Shown here: positions 7,672 to 14,416 of the stretch, piece by piece
Layout of the letters: the number at the start of each line of letters is the position of its first letter
Numbering within the stretch: position 1 is the stretch's first letter
Assembly (NCBI GenBank): GCA_009937405.1
Contig: JAACCU010000031.1
Span: forward strand, 1 to 35,422
Length of the DNA stretch: 35,422 bases
Reading direction: 5' to 3'
From: Actinomycetota bacterium
GTDB taxonomy: Bacteria > Actinomycetota > Acidimicrobiia > Acidimicrobiales > Aldehydirespiratoraceae
The notes under the pieces: model-generated
What the model saw: only the letters and a program-made list of their open reading frames with translations
What the model was told of the DNA's origin: nothing
Databases searched by the model: none
Made by a program: the position numbers and the translations under genes

Positions 7672-9306
7672 TTACTTGCGCAGGGCCCGGTACCTGCGGA
7701 TCAGGGCATTGGTGCTGGCGTCGTGGTCCAGGGCTGGTTCGTCGGAGGCGACGAGTTCGGGGATGATGGCGGTGGCCAGTTCCTTGCCGAGCTCGACTCC
7801 CCATTGGTCGAACGAGTTGACGCCCCACACCACACCCTGGGTGAACACTTGGTGTTCGTAGAGCGCCACGAGTTGGCCGAGTACCGAAGGGGTGAGCGCT
7901 GGCGCCATGATCGTTGTCGATGGGCGATTGCCCGGGAACGTGCGGTGGTTGACGAGCGCCGGGTTGGTCTCGGTCGCGGCTACCTCATCAGCGGTCTTGC
8001 CGAACGCGAGTGCCTCGGACTGGGCGAGGCAGTTCGCCACCAGAAGATCGTGATGGGCTTCGACCCCAGCGAGTTGATCGTTGGTGTGGTCGGGGGCCGC
8101 CATCAGAATGAAGTCGGTGGGCACAACAGTGGTGCCCTGATGCAAGAGCTGATGGAACGAGTGCTGGCCGTTCGTCCCCGCTTGGCCCCAGATGATCGGC
8201 CCGGTCTCGTACGTGACGGGTTCGCCATCGAGCCGCACTTGCTTGCCGTTGCTCTACATGTCGAGCTGCTGGAGGTAGGCGGGGAATCGATGGAGGTAAC
8301 GCGAGTAGGGGAGGACGGCCCGAGTCGGTAGGTCACAGAACGTGCGGTACCAGACTTCGATGAGCCCAAGGAGGGCCGGAGCGTTTTGCGCGATCGGAGT
8401 CGAGACGAAATGGTCGTCGACGATTCGGAACCCGTCGAGCATTTCGCCGAAGGCCTCAGCCCCGATGGCAAGCATGAGTGACAGGCCGATGGCGGAGTCC
8501 ATCGAGTAGCGGCCGCCGACCCAATCCCAAAAGTTGAACATGTTGGCGGTGTCGATCCCGAAGGCGGCCACGGCGTCAGCGTTGGTGGACACCGCGACGA
8601 AGTGCTTGGCGACGGCGTCGTCGCCGAGCCGATCGGCCAGCCAGCGGCGAGCGGAAGTGGCGTTGGTGAGTGTCTCCTGCGTGGTGAACGTTTTTGACGA
8701 GATCACGAACATTGTGGTGGCCGGATCGAGATCGGAAACGGCCGCGGCGAGATCGCTGCCATCGACGGTGGACACGAACTCACAGCGGATGCGTGGGTGA
8801 CGAAATGCAGCGAGTGCTTCGTAGGCCATGACAGGGCCGAGGTCGGATCCCCCGATCCCGATGTTGACGACTGTCTTGATGGGCATACCGGTTGCACCAA
8901 GCCAGTCGCCGCTGCGTACCCGATCGGTGAATGCCGCCATCTGTGCAAGCACACGGTGCACCCCCGGCACGACGTCCTCACCATCGACCACGATCGTTCG
9001 GCCTGCGGGGGCGCGGAGCGCCGTGTGAAGGACGGCTCGGTCCTCCGTCGAATTGATGCGATCACCGCGCATCATTGCTGTCGCTCGATCAGCTACACGG
9101 GTCGTCTCGGCGAGCGCGATGAGGTCGGCCAATACCGCGGGGGTGATCCGATTCTTTGACCAGTCGATGATCAGATCACCGACTGACAGTGTCATGGCAT
9201 CGACGCGCTCCGGGTCACCGGCGAAGAGAGAGCGCAGTTCGAGGTCAGCGAAATGCTCGGCGTGGGTACGTAGCGCCCGCCATGCGTCAGTCATCGTGAT
9301 GTCCAC
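7672..9306 (-). pseudogene. pgi: Glucose-6-phosphate isomerase gene interrupted by one in-frame amber codon
   Basis: Pgi interconverts glucose-6-phosphate and fructose-6-phosphate in glycolysis and gluconeogenesis. The full frame is 544 codons, the family's usual size. The first part (9306 down to 8254, 350 residues) contains [11 protein letters not shown], the phosphate-binding SSKTFTT, and the [12 protein letters not shown] signature. The second part (from 8253 to 7672) is in the same frame and contains [23 protein letters not shown] and the closing signature [11 protein letters not shown]. They are separated only by a TAG at 8256-8254, so nothing is deleted or frameshifted. The stop replaces the Glu of the MESNGK motif. 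The GTG start at 9306 is supported by a GGAGA five bases upstream; an ATG at 9294 is the alternative. Without readthrough the product would lack the C-terminal third. A recent nonsense mutation or a base-call error would both explain it. Confidence 0.9.
8254..8256 (-). other. In-frame TAG at the catalytic glutamate codon of pgi
   Basis: Read on the - strand, codon 351 is TAG between the codons for Met350 and Ser352 (QQLDM-stop-SNGK). Homologues have Glu here, and GAG to TAG is one substitution. The spacing to the next catalytic residue, His382 in TNGQH, is 31 residues, equal to that between Glu357 and His388 of the rabbit enzyme. Confidence 0.9.
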
Positions 9307-9574
9307 CTGGTCTCCTCGACTTCACTACCCCGACACATAATCGCAGAGGCATTCAACCCGTTTGCACCATGATTGCGGGCGTAACGCCCCGGGTAGGTGA
9401 TCTAGACCCATGAGTTGTTTGCTTCATGTTGCTCCGTTCAGTGGTTTTCTGGATCGAATCCGAGTCCTGATGGCGTTGCCGTGACGGTGAGAGCTCAGAC
9501 AACGAAGACGGCCCCATCAACGATTACGCCATGTCCACTGGCCGCATGAATTCTGACGATGGTAGTTTCCGCTG
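9307..9574. promoter_or_regulatory. Divergent intergenic region between pgi and the P450 gene
   Basis: These 268 bp separate the outward-facing pgi and P450 genes and must hold promoters for both. No gene-like frame is convincing. A short hairpin, GGGCG (9377-9381), loop TAA, CGCCC (9385-9389), is the only clear symmetric element. I see no -35/-10 pair good enough to name. Confidence 0.4.
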
Positions 9575-10765
9575 ATGAGCACACCGGCGCCGGTTGAAGA
9601 TTGGTCCACTGACTGGGATCATCACGCGCCTGAGTGGGTGGCGGATCCATGGCCGATTTGGGATGAGCTGCGAACGGGCTGCCCGATTGCGCATACTGAT
9701 CGCTACAACGAGGGGGTGTGGTTGCCGACTCGCCACGAGGACCTCTCGACGATCGCTCACGACACGACCGTATTCTCAAGCGGTCATAGCGGCGCAACCA
9801 TCGGGGGCACGAAGCAGCGAGCGAAGTTTCCGCCGATTCATCTTGACCCGCCGGAGCACATGGACGTTCGCCGCGAGCTTCTGCCCTTCTTCAACCCGAA
9901 GCGGGTGATGGCCTGGGAGCCAGTCGTCGAGGAGCACTGCGAGAAGTTGGCCCGTGAGCTGACCAAACGCGATGTCGTCGACCTTGCGAGCGACTACGCC
10001 GCCCATATACCGGCGGCTGTGATCGCGATGATTCTTGGTATCCCGCCCTCTGACGGCGACCGGTTCCGCAAATGGATTCACGCGCTGGAGCTTGGGGATC
10101 TCGATACGGATATGCGCGACGTCGCCCTTGGCGAGATGTCGGCCTACTTCGGCGCGGTGATCAACGAGCGACGAGCCGATCCTCGAGATGATCTGATCAG
10201 TTATCTGCTGGACATTGAGATCGACGGCGAACGATTCGACGATGAGACGCTCCAACGAATCCTCATCCTGCAGCTCATCGCTGGGATCGACACGACCTGG
10301 GGTGTGCTCGGTGCCTCTCTTTTGCATCTGGCAAAGACGTCCGCCGATCGTGAGCGCCTCGTCGCTGATCCATCGCTTATCCCGAATGCGATTGAGGAGT
10401 TTCTCCGAGCGTTCGCGTCGGTGAGCCTTTGGCGCACAGTCACCGAACCGGTTGAGATCGGCGGCGTCGAGATGGCCGAAGGTGACACGGTGATGATGGT
10501 GTTCCCCGCGGCATGTCGCGATCCCGAAATGTTTGAAGATGCAGACAAGGTGATCATTGACCGCGAACGCAACCGCCATGTTGCGTTCGGTGCCGGGATC
10601 CATCGGTGCCTCGGCTCGAACCTTGCTCGGCTCGAACTCAACGTCGGCATTCGGACCTGGCTGGCCCACGCCCCGGACTTTGAACTCGTTGCCGATGCCA
10701 ACGTGACCTGGGCCGAGGGCGCAATCCGTGGTCCCCGTTCTGTTCCCGTTCGGATCATTCACTGA
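9575..10765 (+). CDS. Cytochrome P450 monooxygenase
   Basis: This is a soluble bacterial class P450 of 396 residues, expected to hydroxylate a small organic substrate using electrons from a separate ferredoxin. The substrate-binding-side motif HLDPPEHMDVRR lies at about 89-100. The I-helix oxygen-activation motif is AGIDTT (236-241), the K-helix ExxR is Glu275-Arg278, and the heme loop reads FGAGIHRCLG with the thiolate Cys345. The N-terminal DPWPIWDELR segment is typical of bacterial CYPs, and there is no membrane anchor. The ATG at 9575 gives a normal N-terminus, although the ribosome-binding site is weak. No dedicated ferredoxin or reductase is adjacent; the 2x[4Fe-4S] ferredoxin at 12380 sits in the respiratory operon and is not an obvious partner. 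A strong hairpin ends the gene. Confidence 0.96.
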   Translation: MSTPAPVEDWSTDWDHHAPEWVADPWPIWDELRTGCPIAHTDRYNEGVWLPTRHEDLSTIAHDTTVFSSGHSGATIGGTKQRAKFPPIHLDPPEHMDVRRELLPFFNPKRVMAWEPVVEEHCEKLARELTKRDVVDLASDYAAHIPAAVIAMILGIPPSDGDRFRKWIHALELGDLDTDMRDVALGEMSAYFGAVINERRADPRDDLISYLLDIEIDGERFDDETLQRILILQLIAGIDTTWGVLGASLLHLAKTSADRERLVADPSLIPNAIEEFLRAFASVSLWRTVTEPVEIGGVEMAEGDTVMMVFPAACRDPEMFEDADKVIIDRERNRHVAFGAGIHRCLGSNLARLELNVGIRTWLAHAPDFELVADANVTWAEGAIRGPRSVPVRIIH

Positions 10766-10773
10766 AAACGACG

Positions 10774-10799
10774 GAACCCGCCTCCATGGAGGCGGGTTC
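10774..10799. terminator. Bidirectional palindromic terminator between P450 and cytochrome c genes
   Basis: Two perfect 12-bp arms, GAACCCGCCTCC (10774-10785) and GGAGGCGGGTTC (10788-10799), flank a 2-base centre, eight bases after the P450 stop. On the - strand the hairpin is followed by CGTCGTTTTC, a short T-run, so it suits the convergent cytochrome c gene best. The + strand side lacks a long T-run but the stem is very stable. Confidence 0.85.
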
Positions 10800-10830
10800 G
10801 TGTCGGTTCTTGGTTTGCCGAGCGGCTACG

Positions 10831-11652
10831 TCAGCCGGCAGCCTGCTCAGCGTCTTCGCCACTCGCGCGGGCGATGTCGATGAGGTGCTGGACGTCTTCG
10901 GCCTGGAGGCCAGAGTCGAGGTCAGTGCCCTCTTCCTCCATCACACGGAGGAGTTCTTCGAGCAGGTGAAGCTCGGCCTCAGCGGCGGCATCATCGAGAC
11001 CGCCATGGGTGATCCGCTCGTAGTAGACGACGGCGACAAGTTCTTCTGCGGAAAGACCGCCACCGAAGCCGCTCATCTGCCCGAAGCTGCCTGGGGTGCG
11101 AGCGCCCCCAGCGCGAGCAGGATCGCCGTAGGTGGCGGTGCTGGTGCCGGCAGTGCCGTTGGCAACCCAGGCAATCTGGCCGGCGATGCCGTCGTAGGCC
11201 ATGCCGGCTTCAGCGCTCGGGAAGGTCAACAAGACCTGGCCGTCGTTGAGTTGGCGGCCGGTGCCGCCGCCGCCGGTGCCGCCGTGGCAGCTGGAGCATT
11301 GGCCGCTGTAGATCTCGCCACCTTCGACAAGCAATCCACCGGCCTCGGCCGGTGGATTTTCGAGATAGCCCACGTAGTAGATCGCCCAGATCGGCAAGAA
11401 CAACAGAACGGGAATAATCCACGCCGGGATGGTCTTGCGATTGAGGCCGGCCTCGACGTACGGGGCAACAGGCTCGGGAGCCTTGGGCTCCTCTGGGATG
11501 GCTGGTGGCGCGGCGGCAACGGGGGCAGCAACGGCGGGCGTAGCAGCCGGGGTGTTGCCGCCGGACGTATCGCTACCGCCGCCGCCTTCGCCAGTAAGGC
11601 GAGCGCGGGCTTCGGCCGCTCGTTTCAGCAGGTGCTCGGGAAGTTCGGTCAC
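10831..11652 (-). CDS. Membrane-anchored monoheme cytochrome c
   Basis: This 273-residue protein has a cytoplasmic N-terminus starting MTELPEHLLKRAAEARARL, a Pro/Ala-rich stretch (about 30-65), one transmembrane helix (about 75-95, IPAWIIPVLLFLPIWAIYYV) and an extracytoplasmic c-type domain. The heme site is CSSCH (Cys119, Cys122, His123) with Met193 in GQMSGFG as likely axial ligand. A helical acidic tail follows (about 217-273). It is transcribed away from the respiratory operon across a 278-bp shared upstream region. Its N-terminal motif is repeated in the subunit IV-like protein at 13630, which suggests it belongs to the same electron-transfer system, perhaps as electron carrier or accessory subunit between the quinol reductase and an oxidase. 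No exact family name is recognised. The terminator at 10774-10799 ends it. Confidence 0.88.
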   Translation of the reverse strand: MTELPEHLLKRAAEARARLTGEGGGGSDTSGGNTPAATPAVAAPVAAAPPAIPEEPKAPEPVAPYVEAGLNRKTIPAWIIPVLLFLPIWAIYYVGYLENPPAEAGGLLVEGGEIYSGQCSSCHGGTGGGGTGRQLNDGQVLLTFPSAEAGMAYDGIAGQIAWVANGTAGTSTATYGDPARAGGARTPGSFGQMSGFGGGLSAEELVAVVYYERITHGGLDDAAAEAELHLLEELLRVMEEEGTDLDSGLQAEDVQHLIDIARASGEDAEQAAG

Positions 11653-11930
11653 CGTCGTCTCCGGTGCGGGGCTAAGGACAGATTGGCCGCGCCATCACGC
11701 AGCCTTAAAGAAGACGGGTGTGATGACACAGTCCGGCTAAGGATAGGGGCAGTGTCGCACGTCCCGCTAAGTGGGCGGAGGAATGTCGCGAGATCTGTCG
11801 CCGAATGTGTGGAGACGAGGATTGCCATGGTAAACCGTTCACCCAACCCGAGGGCTTTGGCCCGACGGGACTACACTTGTGAGCGGTTTCACGAAGTTCG
11901 TGAACTCCCGCCTCCCGCCAGGAGTCGAGC
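11653..11930. promoter_or_regulatory. Divergent control region between cytochrome c and the respiratory operon
   Basis: This is the longest gene-free stretch in the window (278 bp) and the only place where a promoter for the roughly 22-kb bc/nuo array can lie. It contains a perfect inverted repeat near its right end and an AGGAG ribosome-binding site (11920-11924) six bases before the GTG at 11931. No reading frame in it looks coding, and no -35/-10 pair is convincing by eye. Confidence 0.55.
11888..11904. promoter_or_regulatory. Perfect 17-bp inverted repeat upstream of the respiratory operon
   Basis: TTCACGAA (11888-11895), a single G, then TTCGTGAA (11897-11904). It ends 26 bp before the GTG start of the first operon gene and 15 bp before its ribosome-binding site. 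The symmetry fits a dimeric repressor operator or a 5' leader hairpin. The half-site order (TTCAC then GTGAA) is opposite to the Rex consensus, so I do not name the regulator. Confidence 0.6.
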
Positions 11931-12383
11931 GTGGTTGCTTTTGTTCTATCTTGGATCGTTGCCTTCTTGATCACGGGTGGCATCGTCGCGTATTCGAAGC
12001 GGCGTCCAGTCGACGTGCCCATGACATGGGGCGAAGCGATGCTGAGTTCACTTGTCGTGTTCTTTTTAATGTTCTGGAGCTACGGCGTCGTGCCTCACCA
12101 GTGGTTGGTGTGGGCTGACAACGAACTCAATTGGCGTGTCGACAAGTTTGTTGTTGGCCCAGGTGGGATCCTGAAGCACTCCCGTGATGGCGGCATCATG
12201 CCGATCGACATCACCTATGTCGTGCTTCGTGACGTGATCGCTCTGCTTATCTACGGCATCATCCTTGGCGCCAACATCGCGCTTTGGGCGATGTGGCAGA
12301 AGCGTGGCAAGGATGCTGTCACTGCTGCGCCTGAGCGTTCGGCCTTCGGCCGTCCGCTCATCAAGGAGGGCTCGTCGTCATGA
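11931..12383 (+). CDS. Small 3-TM membrane protein heading the bc-type complex operon
   Basis: I do not recognise a named family for this 150-residue protein. Hydrophobic helices lie at about 2-20, 36-58 and 95-122. Between the second and third is a polar loop with WADNELNWRVDKFVVGPGG, and the C-terminus is basic and cytoplasmic. The start is the GTG at 11931 with AGGAG at 6-bp spacing. Its stop overlaps the ATG of the ferredoxin gene by 4 bp (ATGA at 12380-12383), so the two are translationally coupled. This suggests the membrane protein anchors or receives electrons from the ferredoxin within the quinol:cytochrome c reductase, but there is no heme or quinone motif that I can point to. Confidence 0.82.
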   Translation: MVAFVLSWIVAFLITGGIVAYSKRRPVDVPMTWGEAMLSSLVVFFLMFWSYGVVPHQWLVWADNELNWRVDKFVVGPGGILKHSRDGGIMPIDITYVVLRDVIALLIYGIILGANIALWAMWQKRGKDAVTAAPERSAFGRPLIKEGSSS

Positions 12384-12796
12384 GCAATGTCGATGCAAAC
12401 CCGCCGATGCCGGTTTTCCGGGATGATTACGTCCTTCAGGAAGTCGACGCGGCGTGGCTCAGTCAACAGGTCAAACCCAAACAATTCATTCACATCGACC
12501 AGTCCGAGTGCATTATGTGCGAAGGCTGCGTCGATATCTGCCCGTGGAAGTGCATCCATATGGTTCGCACGGATGCGATCGACGAAGCGATCGGCACCGA
12601 GCTTCCTGGCAGCGACCCCAACGATCATGTGATCTTTACGATCGACGACGATGTGTGCACTCGTTGCGCACTCTGCGTTGATCGATGCCCGACGGGCGTC
12701 ATAATCCTCGGTAAAATCGGCGATGCGCCGGCCGAGGGTGACTCCCATCAGCGCACCAATACCCACGGCTACGGATACGGAATGCGCCTCAGCTGA
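12380..12796 (+). CDS. 2x[4Fe-4S] ferredoxin-like protein in the bc-complex operon
   Basis: This 138-residue iron-sulfur protein has two cubane motifs: Cys44-x2-Cys47-x2-Cys50-x3-Cys54-Pro and Cys93-x2-Cys96-x2-Cys99-x3-Cys103-Pro. One additional cysteine (Cys58) follows the first. About 33 residues separate the clusters, longer than in small bacterial ferredoxins and more like the NuoI-type or oxidoreductase subunits. N-terminal (1-40) and C-terminal (about 112-138, Gly/Tyr/His-rich) extensions flank the clusters. There is no export signal, so it should be cytoplasmic. It overlaps the preceding small membrane-protein gene by 4 bp and lies 23 bp before the b6-like gene, where AGGAG serves the latter. 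Its position argues for a role as a subunit of, or electron donor to, the quinone-reactive complex. Function beyond electron transfer is inference. Confidence 0.92.
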   Translation: MSNVDANPPMPVFRDDYVLQEVDAAWLSQQVKPKQFIHIDQSECIMCEGCVDICPWKCIHMVRTDAIDEAIGTELPGSDPNDHVIFTIDDDVCTRCALCVDRCPTGVIILGKIGDAPAEGDSHQRTNTHGYGYGMRLS

Positions 12797-12819
12797 GGCG
12801 CAGGAGAAAAAGACTTTAG

Positions 12820-13611
12820 ATGGCTATCGACGAAGATGTAAAAAAACCGTTCCCGCAACGGATGCAGGATTCGATGTCCCAAATGGGAGATCAGGTCCAG
12901 GGTTCGCAAGCGTGGAACTCAATTTTCCGACCGGGTTCGATTTTCCGGAAGGGTTACACAGACAGTCCGCGCAACCGGTCCTACGTGATCATGAACAGCG
13001 TGCTGTATCACCTTCACCCGGTGAAGGTGAAGCGCCACTCGGTAAAGGTCAGCTACACCCTGTGCCTGGGTGGCTTGTCGTTCCTCTTGTTCATTCACCT
13101 CACGATCACGGGCATCTTCTTGATGTTCGTCTACCGCCCGACGGCGGCAGCAGCCTGGGACGACATCTACACCCTGCAGAACACCGTCACTTTCGGCTTG
13201 TTGGTTCGCAACATGCACAGATGGGCGGCGCACCTCATGGTGCTGAGTGTGTTCCTGCACATGGCTCGCGTCTTTTATCACGGTGCCTACAAGCCGCCTC
13301 GGGAGTTCAACTGGGTGATCGGCGTGATGCTGCTTCAGTTCACGCTGTTGCTTTCGTTCACCGGCTATCTGCTCCCGTGGGATCAGCTGGCGCTCTGGGC
13401 TGTGACCGTGGGTACCAACATGATGGGGTATACCCCGGTGTTTGGTAACCAGGTTCGATTCGTCTTGCTTGGTGGTGTCGAAATCGGCACAGATACCCTG
13501 CTTCGTTGGTACGTGCTCCACGTGCTGCTGCTGCCATTCGTTGTTGTTATCTTTATGGCGATTCACTTTTGGAGAGTCCGCAAAGACGGCGGCATCTCGG
13601 GGCCGCTGTAG
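12820..13611 (+). CDS. Cytochrome b6-like subunit of a quinol:cytochrome c reductase
   Basis: This 263-residue membrane protein closely resembles cytochrome b6 and the N-terminal half of cytochrome b, with four core helices. The four heme-b ligands are His133 and His147 (HRWAAHLMVLSVFLH, 14 apart) and His234 and His249 (15 apart), matching b6 spacing. SFTGYLLPWDQLALWAV and the C-terminal end RKDGGISGPL are also b6-like. Cys82 in LCLGGLSFLL aligns, with no gaps to the YRPT motif, with Cys35 of cytochrome b6, the covalent attachment residue of heme ci. A roughly 60-residue cytoplasmic N-terminal extension precedes the core. The ATG at 12820 follows an AGGAG. Together with the next gene it forms a split cytochrome b, unlike the fused QcrB of most studied actinobacteria. 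Confidence 0.95.
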   Translation: MAIDEDVKKPFPQRMQDSMSQMGDQVQGSQAWNSIFRPGSIFRKGYTDSPRNRSYVIMNSVLYHLHPVKVKRHSVKVSYTLCLGGLSFLLFIHLTITGIFLMFVYRPTAAAAWDDIYTLQNTVTFGLLVRNMHRWAAHLMVLSVFLHMARVFYHGAYKPPREFNWVIGVMLLQFTLLLSFTGYLLPWDQLALWAVTVGTNMMGYTPVFGNQVRFVLLGGVEIGTDTLLRWYVLHVLLLPFVVVIFMAIHFWRVRKDGGISGPL

Positions 13612-13629
13612 GCCTAGGGAGAACAGACC

Positions 13630-14400
13630 ATGACTGAAATCCCCGAACATCTCCGCAAGAAGGCCGCTGAGGCTCGCGCTAAGGCCGACGCCGCAAAGGC
13701 TGAATCTGCGGCGTCCGCTGAGGAGACCGCACTCACTGCCGAACAGCAGGAAGCGGCATCAAAGATCCCCGCGCATTTGCTCGAACGCTCGAAGGCTGCC
13801 ACAGCCAAGTCGGGCGGCGGGGAAGCCGGCGGCGCTGTTGCCGCTGCTCCCGCGGCTGTCGCCGCGGCGGCGACTGGTGGCGCGCCGGTTATGACCGGGC
13901 CAGGGGGCAATACCCAGCGCTTGCTCACCGTTGTTAAATCGGGCTCGATCCAAGACACGAAGTCCACTCCGCAAGACAAGGTTCATACCTGGCCCCACCT
14001 TCTCGTGGCCGAGTTCGCAGCAGCGCTCTTCATCACGGCGTTCATTCTGATCTTCTCGATCTTCGTGAACGCTCCGCTGCTTGAGTTGGCCAACTTCAAC
14101 GAGACCCCCAATCCATCGAAGGCCCCCTGGTACTTCCTCGGCCTTCAAGAGCTTTTGACAATGTTTCATCCGATGGTTGCCGGTGTGACCATCCCGGGTA
14201 TCGGCCTCTTTGTGCTGATCCTGGCTCCGTACATCGACCGAAACCCCTCGACCAAACCTGAGGACCGAAAGTTCGCGATCTCACTCATGACGATTCACCT
14301 GATGTTTTGGGCAGTACTCGTCATGATCGGCTCGTTCTTCCGTGGCCCAGGCTTCAACTTCGTCTTCCCCTGGGAAGCCGGACTCTTCTTCGAGCTGTGA
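13630..14400 (+). CDS. Subunit IV-like C-terminal cytochrome b subunit with long N-terminal extension
   Basis: This 256-residue protein supplies the three C-terminal helices of a split cytochrome b (about 125-146, 180-200, 215-235). The Qo-loop region reads NPSKAPWYFLGLQELL (residues 161-176), so the usual PEWY motif is APWY without the glutamate. The first roughly 115 residues are a charged, then Ala/Gly-rich cytoplasmic extension. It opens with MTEIPEHLRKKAAEARAK and contains a second related segment, KIPAHLLERSKAATAK (about 45-60). The same type of N-terminus starts the cytochrome c encoded divergently at 11652. The start has a GGGAGA ribosome-binding site, 18 bp after the b6-like gene, and the Rieske gene follows after 16 bp. 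Assignment to subunit IV is firm; the role of the extension is unknown. Confidence 0.92.
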   Translation: MTEIPEHLRKKAAEARAKADAAKAESAASAEETALTAEQQEAASKIPAHLLERSKAATAKSGGGEAGGAVAAAPAAVAAAATGGAPVMTGPGGNTQRLLTVVKSGSIQDTKSTPQDKVHTWPHLLVAEFAAALFITAFILIFSIFVNAPLLELANFNETPNPSKAPWYFLGLQELLTMFHPMVAGVTIPGIGLFVLILAPYIDRNPSTKPEDRKFAISLMTIHLMFWAVLVMIGSFFRGPGFNFVFPWEAGLFFEL

Positions 14401-14416
14401 GCAAAGGAGACTGCCA

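Noticed and set aside
5925-9306. Recoding of TAG as a sense codon, since two genes here have in-frame TAG
   Set aside because: TAG terminates several intact genes in the window (for example at 4496-4498, 15293-15295 and 17956-17958), and the phosphotransferase gene has frameshifts as well.
10786-11970. 394-codon + strand frame opposite the cytochrome c gene
   Set aside because: The - strand frame has a CxxCH heme site, a transmembrane helix and good codon use; the + frame is Gly/Ala-rich shadow sequence running into the control region.
12723-13448. 241-codon + frame across the ferredoxin/b6-like junction
   Set aside because: Out-of-frame overlap with the b6-like gene, with no plausible protein features.
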